Assembly: GCA_050015355.1 (NCBI GenBank)
Contig: JBEKBO010000014.1
Coordinates: forward strand, 1-63,213
Direction: 5' to 3'
Source of the DNA: CAWBRT01 sp050015355
GTDB taxonomy: Bacteria; Acidobacteriota; Terriglobia; Terriglobales; Acidobacteriaceae
Length of the DNA stretch: 63,213 nt
Shown: positions 8,877-16,919 of the stretch, piece by piece
Numbering within the stretch: the first letter of the stretch is position 1
Layout: each line of letters begins with the position of its first letter
The notes under the pieces: generated by a model
What the model was told of the DNA's origin: nothing
Databases searched by the model: none
What the model saw: only the letters and a program-made list of their open reading frames with translations
Made by a program: the position numbers and the translations under genes

Positions 8877-10190
8877 TTACTTGCCGACAACCACTTCCGC
8901 CAGCACTTGCGGCAGTTGTGCGACGCCTGCGAAGGCGCGGATATTGCCGCCCAGCAGATCAGCCGGCAAACTCATCTCGCCAAGGTTCACCCAGGTAGGA
9001 ATGTCCTGGCTGGCACAACCTACGGCGGTTGCCAAGGTCTTGTTGTGAGTCAGCTCCGGCAGAACCGCAAAGACGGGAAGTCCGGCGGCTTTCGCCCGCC
9101 TGGCAAGTTCAAGAAATTCTCCCGCGTCATGGCATGACCCCAGGTTGATCACCGAGGTCGCGTTGCACATGCCGGCTTTGGCCAGAGCCGTCCCGGCGCA
9201 TCCCGCGGTCACGACGGCGAAACCCTTCTCGATCAAGAACGAAGCCGCCTTAAGGAAACTTGCGTCCTGCGTGTTGGCGACGTTACCGCACCCGCCAAGG
9301 TAGACCAGCCCCTTGGAAACCGCGACCTCATCGTAGCCGATATAGCTTTGCTTCTTGCCGGCGGCAAAACTGCCTGCCTTGCCAGCGCGGCGATGGAAAC
9401 AATTCCGGGCGATCGCGATCGCCTGCTCGAAGTCGGCCTCATCGCCGAGCGTAGCCGCGGCGGTAACCGGAACCGAAAGCTTCTCCGCCAAGGCAATCAA
9501 TGCCGGCGTGACGCACTGGCTGCCGACTACGAGCAAATCCACCAATCCGGTCAGCAGAGCGGTTTCCTGCGAGTCGTAGTTGGTGACTACGGGAAGCGTT
9601 TTCTCGTTGCCGCAGATACTCACAACGTTGGCCTCAGCTCCGGCAGCCTTCACCAGGGCCTCAACCTTTGCGGGCGGAACGTGACCATGGCAGACGATAT
9701 TTGGTTTGCCGTCTTCGAGTACGCCCATGCCTGCCGGCAGCGCCTGCCTCCGGCTTCCCTGCGCGTTGGCAATGGCGGTCAGGGTTGTCACGACAGCCCG
9801 CCCGAGGTCGTCGAAACGCTTGCCACAGGGAATCATGCAGTCGGTGGTCAACGAGATCGACCGCCAAGTAGAAGGATCGAGATCGCATCCGAACTGCTCG
9901 GCCAGACTAGCCAGCGCCGCCGCGCCATCGGCGGTCTTCCTGAGAAAGTAATTCGCCACGAGCGCCTGCTGGTCGCGACCACAGATCGCCTTTTGTCCGT
10001 CTTCCGCAAAGGGATTGACGCGGCAAGGACCTTCCAGGCAATCCGTGCAGCAAATCGCCATTCGACCAAAACCGCACTGGGGCTGCAAGGCTTCCGTACG
10101 GTCCCACACCAGCTCAATTTGCTCCCGGTAGGCTTTTACGATCACTTGATTCACGGCGGAATCCGCGGACTTCTTCCGTAGCTCTTTCAT
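8877..10190 (-). CDS. Short (mini) CooS, Ni-Fe carbon monoxide dehydrogenase-like protein
   Basis: The 437-residue protein is a shortened homologue of anaerobic CO dehydrogenase CooS (about 630 residues). The N-terminus keeps the D- and B-cluster cysteines with near-canonical numbering: C39, C47/C48, C51, C56 and C70 within CGFGRMAICC...C...C...C. All C-cluster ligands have counterparts: H168 or H170 (CHGH), C193 (SICGNE), C226 (GSQC), C301 (GGCGN), C331 (AGCAG) and C353 (GSC), plus a lysine near 384 in the place of the catalytic Lys. What is missing is most of the helical domain between C70 and H168, including the histidine row (AHSDHGxH type) that relays protons in true CODHs; here the stretch reads ADGAAALASLAEQ. 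Activity on CO is therefore uncertain. The gene sits between CooF-like and FNOR-like genes. Hybrid-cluster protein was considered but fits the motifs less well. Confidence 0.85.
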   Translation of the reverse strand: MKELRKKSADSAVNQVIVKAYREQIELVWDRTEALQPQCGFGRMAICCTDCLEGPCRVNPFAEDGQKAICGRDQQALVANYFLRKTADGAAALASLAEQFGCDLDPSTWRSISLTTDCMIPCGKRFDDLGRAVVTTLTAIANAQGSRRQALPAGMGVLEDGKPNIVCHGHVPPAKVEALVKAAGAEANVVSICGNEKTLPVVTNYDSQETALLTGLVDLLVVGSQCVTPALIALAEKLSVPVTAAATLGDEADFEQAIAIARNCFHRRAGKAGSFAAGKKQSYIGYDEVAVSKGLVYLGGCGNVANTQDASFLKAASFLIEKGFAVVTAGCAGTALAKAGMCNATSVINLGSCHDAGEFLELARRAKAAGLPVFAVLPELTHNKTLATAVGCASQDIPTWVNLGEMSLPADLLGGNIRAFAGVAQLPQVLAEVVVGK

Positions 10191-10193
10191 TTC

Positions 10194-10733
10194 TCAGTTG
10201 CCCTCCCGGACAAAATCAAGGCTGATGATCTTCGAATCTGCCGCGGCAAACACCGCAATGCGCCCGCGCCTGCCGGCCAGAACTTTTTCGTAGCCCGCTT
10301 CATCGCCATACACCAGCGCTCCCGTTGGACACGATGCGACACAAGCTGGCTCTTCCATGTGCATGCAGGCGTCGCACTTGATCGCCACTTTGAACCTGGC
10401 ACTGGGGACCACGGCGCCGAACGGACAAGTCATAACGCACATCCAGCAGCCGCGGCATTTCGCCTGATCGATGAAGATGTTCTCTTTTTCCGGATCGCGT
10501 TGCAGCGCACCCGACGGACACGCCTTCAGACAAGTGGCATCTTCGCAATGCCGGCACTGGATAGGAAAGCTCTGGCCGGTCGCGCCGAAGACGCCCACCC
10601 GCGCCACCGGCTTTGGATCCTCCAGGACCGCTCCGGCCAGCGTTCTGGACGCGGAATTACGCTCCACTGCGCATTGCAGTTCGCAGGTCTTGCATCCTAA
10701 GCATTTGTCTCTGTCCACCCAAACACGCTTCAT
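10194..10733 (-). CDS. CooF-like four-cluster ferredoxin
   Basis: The 179-residue protein has several CxxCxxCxxxC blocks: CLGCKTC at the start, CRHCEDATCLKAC, CRGCWMCVMTC and CDACMHMEEPACVASC, enough for four [4Fe-4S] clusters. This is the layout of CooF/HycB/DmsB-type electron-transfer subunits. It ends 3 bases before the short CooS start, so the two are almost certainly co-translated. The likely job is to carry electrons between CooS and the FAD oxidoreductase. There is no Tat signal, so it is cytoplasmic. Confidence 0.9.
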   Translation of the reverse strand: MKRVWVDRDKCLGCKTCELQCAVERNSASRTLAGAVLEDPKPVARVGVFGATGQSFPIQCRHCEDATCLKACPSGALQRDPEKENIFIDQAKCRGCWMCVMTCPFGAVVPSARFKVAIKCDACMHMEEPACVASCPTGALVYGDEAGYEKVLAGRRGRIAVFAAADSKIISLDFVREGN

Positions 10734-10744
10734 ATTCGTCCCCG

Positions 10745-10761
10745 TTCAGCAAGCTGCTGAA
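10745..10761. repeat. Short hairpin related to the CTGCTGAAAA repeat
   Basis: TTCAGCA and TGCTGAA form a 7-bp stem with a 3-nt loop in the 42-base gap between the CooF-like gene and the gene before it. The sequence GCTGCTGAAAA recurs at the ends of the element at 44317-44441. Confidence 0.5.
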
Positions 10762-10775
10762 AAACGCCGCCCTGC

Positions 10776-11417
10776 CTAGACAACGTGTATCCCCCAGAGG
10801 CACATGATTTCTTCCACCATGGCAGCGGCTCGCACGGGATTGAATACCCCGCACTGACAGGGTTTGGCCAGTTCCCTGCCGGCTTCCGGCAGCGTCAGCT
10901 TGCCCTCTTTCACGTCTTCGACAATCTTGTTGACCAAGTTGAAGGGAACCTGTCCGTGTCCGCACATGGTCGTGAACCGCAGGATGTCCTCATCGGGGAG
11001 GCGGTCTGTGTTTCCCCAAATGCCGAGCGAGGTCTCGCAGGTATGCGGCTTCACGCCGGCGACGCTGCAACAGTCATGCACATCCTGCATCAGCCCGGAG
11101 ATGATGACCGACACTCCCAAATCGGCTTCTTTCAGATCCTTCAAAGCGCTAATCAGGTCCTCGCGGTTTTCAAATACACCGTGCACGATGGACGTGTCTT
11201 GAGTGCTATTGACGATGGTTTCGCGCGACGTGATAAAGCTGTTGCCGGTCTTCATGTCGCCCATGTTGACCGGGTTATGCTGCTGGATAATCTCCAGGAA
11301 ACGTTTCAGTTTCGTCTTCGACCCGACCTCGTTGACGCCTTTTGCCGACATGGCGAACAACACGTAATCGTTCTTGAAACTTTCGGCCGTTCCACGGCGG
11401 TGAAGCGTGTGCGTCAT
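10776..11417 (-). CDS. Uncharacterised Cys-rich protein of the CooS locus
   Basis: I do not recognise this 213-residue protein. It has paired or spaced cysteines (D-C-C-S, H-T-C-E, T-M-C-G-H-G, P-C-Q-C-G), suggesting metal or cluster binding, within an alpha/beta-looking sequence. Its start overlaps the end of the ferredoxin-like gene upstream by 4 bases, so the two form a translationally coupled pair. The pair lies directly ahead of cooF-cooS-FNOR on the same strand. A role in electron supply or in maturing the short CooS is possible but is inferred from position only. Confidence 0.75.
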   Translation of the reverse strand: MTHTLHRRGTAESFKNDYVLFAMSAKGVNEVGSKTKLKRFLEIIQQHNPVNMGDMKTGNSFITSRETIVNSTQDTSIVHGVFENREDLISALKDLKEADLGVSVIISGLMQDVHDCCSVAGVKPHTCETSLGIWGNTDRLPDEDILRFTTMCGHGQVPFNLVNKIVEDVKEGKLTLPEAGRELAKPCQCGVFNPVRAAAMVEEIMCLWGIHVV

Positions 11418-12160
11418 GCGTTTGCCTCCTCGACGAATAACGGTCTGCCGAGGCCGACGTTGGCCTTGCCGTTAAGCGTGGGCTGGATGCCGGCAGCTTT
11501 CGCCAACTCGAACGCCGCAATTCCACCGTCCGGATCCACTTTCGTTGTCAGGTCGAAACTGCACACCGTCGAAATTTCCTTGCTGACCTTGCGGACGGCG
11601 GCGATGATTTCCGGAATCCTCCGTTGTGGAACCATCAACTCGATGATTGCCGACAACACCTTCTCCCCCATGACCTCTTCATTCATCTTGCCGGTCTTTT
11701 TGTCGGCCATGAGCCCGGTGAGCGGATTCTTCGGCTCGAAGGTGATGCCGCCAACGGCGGCGATGGCCATGGCAACCTTCTCGATGTCGGAAAAACGCGC
11801 GCCCACGCCCGGGCGTCCCATCTCGACCGCCATTCCGGCCTCGCCCCACTTAAAACGGCCGGTGACCTCGTTGGTCTTCATCTCTTCGGTTCCGCGGCCG
11901 GGGACGCGGGTCTCTTTGTGCTCCACCAGCGGATTGCTGAACGTGCCGCGCACCGATCGCGGCCACTCCGGCTTCGGCTCATAGAGGGCCTCGCCGGCGC
12001 AAACGCGGGCACGGTAACAGACACCGCAATCGACGCACTCGTGTTGATCGACGCTGGCGCAAATGCGTCCACGGCTGTCGCGTACAAGGCCGATCGCACC
12101 CATGGTGCAATAGGGCCGACAGCGTCCACAACCAAGGCATTGTTTCTCGTTAACTTTCAA
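11414..12160 (-). CDS. Ferredoxin-domain protein of unknown function
   Basis: The 248-residue protein starts with two 4Fe-4S motifs (CLGCGRCRPYC at residues 8-18 and CVDCGVCYRARVC at about 42-54) followed by a domain of about 180 residues that I cannot assign. The start is TTG at 12158-12160, supported by AGGAG 5 nt upstream and by the first cluster motif beginning 8 residues in. It is the first gene of the minus-strand cluster that includes the CooF, CooS and FNOR genes. A CRP/FNR-like palindrome lies at 12329-12342, about 170 bases upstream. Confidence 0.8.
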   Translation of the reverse strand: MKVNEKQCLGCGRCRPYCTMGAIGLVRDSRGRICASVDQHECVDCGVCYRARVCAGEALYEPKPEWPRSVRGTFSNPLVEHKETRVPGRGTEEMKTNEVTGRFKWGEAGMAVEMGRPGVGARFSDIEKVAMAIAAVGGITFEPKNPLTGLMADKKTGKMNEEVMGEKVLSAIIELMVPQRRIPEIIAAVRKVSKEISTVCSFDLTTKVDPDGGIAAFELAKAAGIQPTLNGKANVGLGRPLFVEEANA

Positions 12161-12258
12161 CTCGACTCCTCCGTGCGGCCCCCGAGGGTGCGCGCCGAGA
12201 CGCTACCGCAGGCGCAAACAAACTCGAAGGTGCTTTCTCGTCCCTGGCCGCTATGTCA

Positions 12259-12292
12259 CCCCAACAAACGCTAAAGGCGGCGTTTGCCGGGG
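12259..12292. repeat. Hairpin of the C4/G4 family
   Basis: The arms CCCCAACAAACGC and GCGTTTGCCGGGG pair at 11 of 13 positions. The two A.C mismatches become G.U pairs in RNA of the minus strand, so the structure is better formed in a leftward transcript. Confidence 0.7.
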
Positions 12293-12328
12293 ACCCCAAC
12301 TGCCAAGCCGCTTCACGGGATTACCTTC

Positions 12329-12342
12329 GTGAAACTGGTCAC
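12329..12342. promoter_or_regulatory. CRP/FNR-like operator before the CooS cluster
   Basis: GTGA-AACTGG-TCAC lies about 170 bases upstream of the leftward ferredoxin/CooS cluster. It shares the extended right flank GTCACTGC with the palindromes at 54044 and 55088 except for the central bases. Confidence 0.6.
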
Positions 12343-12572
12343 TGCGGATGTCACTACAGGAGCTCGGATCGCCTTGCCAAAATAACACGCGGGCGAGAAG
12401 TCATCACATCGGGTGTTCGACTTAAGCATCGGCTGAGAGCCGTGAGCCGTCCGTTGTTTGTGGACGGCTTTGCAAAGGCTTGTTCTTGCCAGTTGAACTC
12501 AGCCTGGACCGGATTCGCGGAAGGTGAACCCCGTGAAACCTTCCAACGGTGCTGAGTACATCAACCTTGAAA

Positions 12573-13655
12573 CTACTCTAGCAGGAACGGCACGCCACAG
12601 CGCTGACAAATACCGCGGATCTTATCGGCGAGCACCGGCGTGATCGGCACCCCCTCCTTCAATCGACGCTCGCGAGCTTGCAATTCGGGATCGCCGGCAA
12701 CGAGGACCGGCTCGGCGGGATCAATGGCCGGTACGGCGTGCAGGTAATCGATCATTTCATCCAGATCGCTCTCGAACGCTCCGTCAGGCCGGAACGCCTT
12801 AGGGTCCAGAGCCAGGAAAAAATGTCCAAGATTATCTGGTCCGTCCGCCGTCCCGCGCTGCTCCGTCAGTGGCGGGAAGCAGCCTCCCGCCAGAGTGCTT
12901 CCGAGAAGCTGCGCAATCATGGCCAAGCCGTATCCTTTGTGGCTGCTCATCTCCGGCGTGCCGCCAATGGGGGTCAGACCGCCCTTGCCGCCCTCCCAGA
13001 TATAGCGCCGGGCGACGGCAGCGTCGCGCACGGAGTGTCCATTCTCGTCCAGAACCCAGCCATCGGGCAGGGGCTTGCCTTTGAATTCGTAGACTCGAAC
13101 CTTGTTCGCGGCGACCGTGCTCGTAGCCATGTCCAGAAGAAAGGGAGGATTGCGGCGGGCGGGAGCGGCGAAGGCAATAGGATTGGTGCCGAATACCTTG
13201 GTCGAGGCACGTGTCGGCAAGACGGCGACAGTGCGAGCGTTGCTGGTGACCATGCTGATGAAACCGCGCTGTGCCGCCATTTTTGCGTAGTAGCCAGCCG
13301 CGCCAAAATGGTGCGAATTGGTCACCGACACGGCTGCGATTCCGCAGGCGCCCGCCTTCTCTATGGCGAGGCGTGTTGCCATGACGGCAGCCGGATGCCC
13401 CAATCCAGCGCCCGCGTCGATCAAAGCCGTCACCGCATTCTCGCGGATAACCCTCGGCTCCGCCTGCAGCTTTAGTTTTCCCTGGCGAAGCTTCTCTTCA
13501 TAGAGGATGAGCATCGAGATACCGTGCGAATCGATGCCGGCTAAATCGGTGTCGACCATTACATCTGCCGTAACATCAATCAGGTGCGGCAACATCTTCC
13601 AGGCGCCCAGGATGGCAACAATCTGTTCGCGAATAGATTTGGCGGCGACGTTCAC
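12573..13655 (-). CDS. Ldh-family (malate/L-lactate/ureidoglycolate dehydrogenase type) oxidoreductase
   Basis: The 360-residue NAD(P)-dependent dehydrogenase belongs to the MDH/LDH2 family, unrelated to classical Rossmann malate dehydrogenases. Typical motifs are visible: DSHGISML near residue 43, TNSHHFGAAGYY near 110 with the catalytic His, the FGTNPIA nucleotide region and HKGYGLA near 240. Members oxidise 2-hydroxy acids to 2-oxo acids. The start is GTG at 13653-13655, preceded by GGGGAG. An 'F-C-Q-R-C' style C-terminus (ICQRCGVPF) is a small extra. The position between the CooS cluster and sod gives no pathway proof, but it could supply 2-oxo acid to the nearby ThDP enzyme. Confidence 0.88.
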   Translation of the reverse strand: MNVAAKSIREQIVAILGAWKMLPHLIDVTADVMVDTDLAGIDSHGISMLILYEEKLRQGKLKLQAEPRVIRENAVTALIDAGAGLGHPAAVMATRLAIEKAGACGIAAVSVTNSHHFGAAGYYAKMAAQRGFISMVTSNARTVAVLPTRASTKVFGTNPIAFAAPARRNPPFLLDMATSTVAANKVRVYEFKGKPLPDGWVLDENGHSVRDAAVARRYIWEGGKGGLTPIGGTPEMSSHKGYGLAMIAQLLGSTLAGGCFPPLTEQRGTADGPDNLGHFFLALDPKAFRPDGAFESDLDEMIDYLHAVPAIDPAEPVLVAGDPELQARERRLKEGVPITPVLADKIRGICQRCGVPFLLE

Positions 13656-13751
13656 TGTTCATGCTCCCCTAGAAATAAACTACAGATATAGGCTCGGTTG
13701 CGCGCCGGGTACGGGCGACGGATCGCCCTCCGGCTCGCGGCGCGGGGCTCA

Positions 13752-13780
13752 ACAAAAAGGCCGGAGTTCGCCCCGGCCTT
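13752..13780 (-). terminator. Rho-independent terminator of the superoxide dismutase gene
   Basis: An 8-bp stem (AAGGCCGG and CCGGCCTT, 8-nt loop) followed on the minus strand by a T-run lies about 75 bases past the sod stop codon. Confidence 0.85.
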
Positions 13781-13853
13781 GGCTTGTCGAATTGTAACTC
13801 CTGCATCTCGACACGGCGCAGTGATAACTGCACGTTAGCAACACATCCGGCAA

Positions 13854-14498
13854 TTATCCCCGAGTCGCAGCTTTCTTCAGTCTGCGGTTGATCTCGTCCC
13901 AGTTCACTACGCTCCACCACGTCTGCAGATACTCCGCGCGGCGGTTTTGGTAATTCAAATAGTACGCATGCTCCCAGAGGTCATTGCACAGGATGGGGAA
14001 CATGCCTTGCGAGAATGGACTGTCCTGGTTCGGTATGCTGAGGATCTCGTAGCTGCCGCCTGCGGTGCGAACCAGCCAAACCCAGCCGCTTCCGAAGTGC
14101 TTCAGCCCCAGATCGTTGAACTTTGTCTTGAAGTTATCGAAACCGCCAAATGTATTCTTAATCACATTCGCGATCTCGCCGTCCGGTGCGCCGCCGCCGT
14201 TCGGTTTCATCAGCGTCCAGAACATTGCGTGGTGCACGTGACCACCGCCATGGTTACGCACGGCGGTGCGGATGTCCGCGGGCACGGCGTCGAGTGCGCG
14301 CAGCAAATCCTCCGGGTCTTTCTCGAGCAGCTCCGGATACTTCTCCAGCGCGTTGACCAGATTGGTGAGGTATGCGGCGTGGTGCTTATCATGGTGCACG
14401 CGCATGGTCTGCTCGCCGATATACGGTTCGAGCGCATTGTAAGCGTATGGCAACGGGGCGACTTCGCGAGTCAACTTCACCGAAACCACCTGAGACAT
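13854..14498 (-). CDS. sodA: Fe/Mn superoxide dismutase
   Basis: The 214-residue enzyme converts superoxide to H2O2 and O2. Metal ligands are visible as the His in VHHDKHHAAY, the His in NHGGGHVHHAMFW and the Asp/His of DLWEHAYY. The Gly in the GGGH block together with Gln in PNQDSP is the arrangement usual for manganese or cambialistic enzymes, but metal use cannot be settled by eye. There is no signal peptide, so it is cytoplasmic. The ATG at 14496-14498 is preferred over the upstream in-frame ATG because AAGGAG lies directly before it. A terminator follows at 13752-13780. It begins the redox-defence block with the peroxiredoxin and redoxin genes to the right. Confidence 0.96.
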   Translation of the reverse strand: MSQVVSVKLTREVAPLPYAYNALEPYIGEQTMRVHHDKHHAAYLTNLVNALEKYPELLEKDPEDLLRALDAVPADIRTAVRNHGGGHVHHAMFWTLMKPNGGGAPDGEIANVIKNTFGGFDNFKTKFNDLGLKHFGSGWVWLVRTAGGSYEILSIPNQDSPFSQGMFPILCNDLWEHAYYLNYQNRRAEYLQTWWSVVNWDEINRRLKKAATRG

Positions 14499-14652
14499 TG
14501 TTTTCTCCTTTATCAATCGGTTCAAAATATTCATCACGACGTGAACTGCATTGCGCGCGAATGTGCCGCGCGAAAATCAGACTCGGCTGTTGTACGGAAA
14601 AACCAGGAACCGGAGCGGAATCGCTCAATGAGGACCGGGGGCGACACGGGGT

Positions 14653-14683
14653 CCCCAGCAAGCCTGTATTTGGCTTGCTGGGG
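14653..14683. repeat. Hairpin of the C4/G4 family, perfect stem
   Basis: CCCCAGCAAGCC and GGCTTGCTGGGG form a perfect 12-bp stem with loop tgtattt. It lies between sod and the alpha/beta hydrolase. Its stem is nearly the same as that of the copy inside the hydrolase gene at 14905-14935. Confidence 0.85.
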
Positions 14684-14773
14684 TGCCAACCTGCGTGCCC
14701 GCGGCGGCGAATTCCATTGTACAACTTCAGAGACACTGGAGTCGGTAACGGGCGGACGCGGCTTCTGACTGGA

Positions 14774-15616
14774 TTACTTGCCGGCGCTCCAGAGAGCCAG
14801 GGCTTCGCGTACAACGCGATTGCACTCCGCGGCGGAGGGCTCTTCGCTGTGCGGGCTATGGCCTCCGTTTTCGATGATGTGCATGCGGCTGGCGGGCGCG
14901 GGGTCCCCGGCAAGCCTGCATTTGGCTTGCTGGGGCGCCAATTCGCAGCGCACGGCATCGAGTTCTCCGGGTTCGGTGCGGGGATCGCAGGCGCCGTGTA
15001 CAACCAGCGTTGGCACCGTCAACTCAGAAAGCCTGCCATCGTACAGATCGCGGCCCGCATCGCTCGCCGAGCGCGCAATATCAAGCCAGACTTGCCCTTC
15101 GCTGCGCATCAATTCGCGCCAATAGGGTTCGCCGTGCTCGCTCGCCAGCACTCTGCCGACGTTTCCGCCGAACGACTCCGGAGCAGAAGCCATGGCTTCG
15201 AAAAACGCGCGCGAACGCGGCTTGTCCCGATAGTAATGCAAAGCTTCCAGAATCAAACCAAGGCAGCGCTCGGGAGCCATCAATCCAAGCCACGCGGCGA
15301 TCACCGCGCCGTCACTGTGTCCCCAGAAGATGCATCTCCGGATGCCGAGAGCATCCAGACACCGCAGCGTCTCCTCGGCTGCGCGGCGATGAAAATCAAT
15401 GGCGAAGACCGCCGGTTTGGTCGAGCGTCCGTAGCCTGAGCGGTCGGGGACGATAACTTGAAAGCCTTGGATCGCATCTCGTTGCCGGTCCAGCGGATAG
15501 ACTTCATAGCCCCACCCGCCGTGCAGAAAGCACAAGCACACACCCTCACCTGTCTGGCGATAGTGAATCTCGGCCACACGCCCAGCTAAACGAGAATCGA
15601 TGGTGATAAATGGCAT
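14774..15616 (-). CDS. Alpha/beta-hydrolase carrying an in-frame hairpin insertion
   Basis: The 280-residue protein has the alpha/beta-hydrolase fold: an oxyanion region in FLHGGWG, nucleophile Ser in GHSDGAV, the acid in VVHGACDPRTEP and the final His in NGGHSPHSEEP. The substrate is unknown. Start ATG at 15614-15616 gives a normal N-terminus (MPFITIDSRL); an in-frame ATG at 15649 would add 11 residues, and neither has a strong RBS. Between the acid and His motifs, where a short loop is expected, the protein has the stretch APQQAKCRLAGDPAPASR. This is encoded by a complete C4/G4-family hairpin (14905-14935), evidence that such elements can insert in frame without destroying a gene. Confidence 0.85.
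   Translation of the reverse strand: MPFITIDSRLAGRVAEIHYRQTGEGVCLCFLHGGWGYEVYPLDRQRDAIQGFQVIVPDRSGYGRSTKPAVFAIDFHRRAAEETLRCLDALGIRRCIFWGHSDGAVIAAWLGLMAPERCLGLILEALHYYRDKPRSRAFFEAMASAPESFGGNVGRVLASEHGEPYWRELMRSEGQVWLDIARSASDAGRDLYDGRLSELTVPTLVVHGACDPRTEPGELDAVRCELAPQQAKCRLAGDPAPASRMHIIENGGHSPHSEEPSAAECNRVVREALALWSAGK
14905..14935. repeat. Hairpin of the C4/G4 family inside a coding sequence
   Basis: CCCCGGCAAGCC and GGCTTGCTGGGG pair fully if one G.U pair is allowed in the plus-strand RNA; the loop is tgcattt. It lies within the alpha/beta-hydrolase gene, antisense to it. Confidence 0.85.
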
Positions 15617-15746
15617 TGGAAAACGCGCCGAAACCAGCATCCCCGGCACGCACCGTGACTGCGCGTGTTGGAACAGAACGAGCGAGGCGCTAGTTACTGG
15701 AGCATAAGTTTCAGGATGTCATCCTGAGCGAAGCCGACACGACGCC

Positions 15747-16673
15747 CTAGATTCCAACCTCGTAGTCGTCCGTTCCTGTGCGATGAGACTCACGCCGGGC
15801 ATAATCGTAACCGCTGTAGGGCAGACGCTCAATACGGCGGCGGCGTAGCATGAGGCCGGCCCACAGCCCCAAGCCAAGAACGCCGGCGACGGCAGCTATA
15901 GTGGCGACGGTGGCTCGCGGGTGTTCGACAACCGGAGACGCCAGCCGGCTGCTCACGAGAGCAATTTCCCCGGGCACTCCCAACTCACTCCGGAACTCGC
16001 TGATTGCGCGTTCGCCGCCGCGCTCCAGCGCGCGATACGAGTACAGGAAACTGCGCAAAGGCGGCCATCCCCGGTCTTCACCTCCGCGGACGACCGCATG
16101 ATCAACTTTGCGCGCCTCCTGGCGTTCGATCAGTTCTTGCAACGCCTCCCGCACGGTCTCGGGCCGCGTGGAAAGCGAACGGAAGGCGATGCGGCCGCTC
16201 CGGTCGATGATGTAGGTCGGGTTGGGAAGCGAGCCATATCTGCGATGCACTTTGCCGCTCAGTTCGTCAATCAGTATCGGGAAAGCGATCTCTTCCTCCT
16301 TGCGGAAAAGTTCGGCGGCCCTGACCTTCTCGGCAATGCTGCGGTGAGCCGGAAGCCGCTCGCCGGGATGCGCTTCGCGCACGTAGACGAACAAGAATTC
16401 GACGCCTTGGCCGGCATATTCCTTGTGCAGTGCCTGCAAAGCGCTGGCTGAGGCGGCAGTGAGCGGGCAAGTTGCCGACCCGAAGGTCAGAACCACATTG
16501 TTCTTCTGCCGGAAGTCCTCGAGTCGAATTTTCTTGCCGTCCAGCGTCCGCAGTTCAAAGTCCGGGGCCTTCTCACCCGGTTCGGGAGCAGTGCCGAACT
16601 TGGCTTTGGCCATGTCCTTCATCAGGCCGGAGCGGCGGAATTCCTGGTAGTTATAGCGCGATAAACCGAACAT
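15747..16673 (-). CDS. Deiodinase-like thioredoxin-fold redoxin with C-terminal membrane anchor
   Basis: The 308-residue protein starts at ATG 16671-16673, with AGGAGG directly upstream; a longer open frame continues upstream but lacks family resemblance. Residues about 30-190 form a thioredoxin-fold redoxin. The active-site segment reads FGSATCPLTAAS with a single Cys, and the later YVREAHPGERLP stretch is characteristic of bacterial relatives of iodothyronine deiodinase (PF00837) rather than of AhpC. A hydrophobic helix near residues 255-275, followed by RRRR, should anchor the C-terminus in the membrane. In animals the equivalent position is selenocysteine; here it is Cys. The gene is divergent from the UGA-containing peroxiredoxin, so the two may share a promoter region and a role in peroxide or thiol metabolism. 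Confidence 0.82.
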   Translation of the reverse strand: MFGLSRYNYQEFRRSGLMKDMAKAKFGTAPEPGEKAPDFELRTLDGKKIRLEDFRQKNNVVLTFGSATCPLTAASASALQALHKEYAGQGVEFLFVYVREAHPGERLPAHRSIAEKVRAAELFRKEEEIAFPILIDELSGKVHRRYGSLPNPTYIIDRSGRIAFRSLSTRPETVREALQELIERQEARKVDHAVVRGGEDRGWPPLRSFLYSYRALERGGERAISEFRSELGVPGEIALVSSRLASPVVEHPRATVATIAAVAGVLGLGLWAGLMLRRRRIERLPYSGYDYARRESHRTGTDDYEVGI

Positions 16674-16919
16674 TGAAACCTCCTTATGAAGCGGCTTTGC
16701 CGGGGTCCCCGGCACGCGCCGCGGTTGCGAGTGCTGGGCCCAAGCCACCCCTTTTCGATGCCGGGCCAATCGCTGCCGTTGCAGTCTACGCTGCTCTGCT
16801 TGTGTAGTGAGGACCATCCCAAGCTGCTTGATGTCCGCGTGCCGCGCTTGCCCGCCGGGGTCCGCACCGCATACAATTCCGCACATCTCGCGCTGAAAGC
16901 GAGCCGATGGAGTGGAACG

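Larger units (their letters stand above)
12161..12572. other. Intergenic region, leader of the CooS cluster
   Basis: This 412-base gap holds no convincing gene. It contains a C4/G4-family hairpin (12259-12292) and a GTGA-N6-TCAC palindrome (12329-12342). It is both the 3' flank of the Ldh-family gene and the probable promoter region of the ferredoxin/CooS cluster, both transcribed leftward. Confidence 0.6.

Noticed and set aside
8877..10190. Hybrid-cluster protein (hydroxylamine reductase) as identity of the short CooS
   Set aside because: The N-terminal CGFGxxxICC pattern, the six C-cluster ligand contexts and the CooF/FNOR neighbours fit CooS better, though activity remains open.
10785..11984. 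A 399-codon frame opposite the two Cys-rich genes of the CooS cluster
   Set aside because: The minus-strand pair has ferredoxin motifs, an RBS and coupled starts; the plus-strand frame has none of these.
16686..16750. A GGGGTCCCC-centred sequence near the peroxiredoxin promoter as another member of the C4/G4 hairpin family
   Set aside because: Its stem is short and its loop is about 15 nt, so it does not meet the family shape; it may be a decayed copy.
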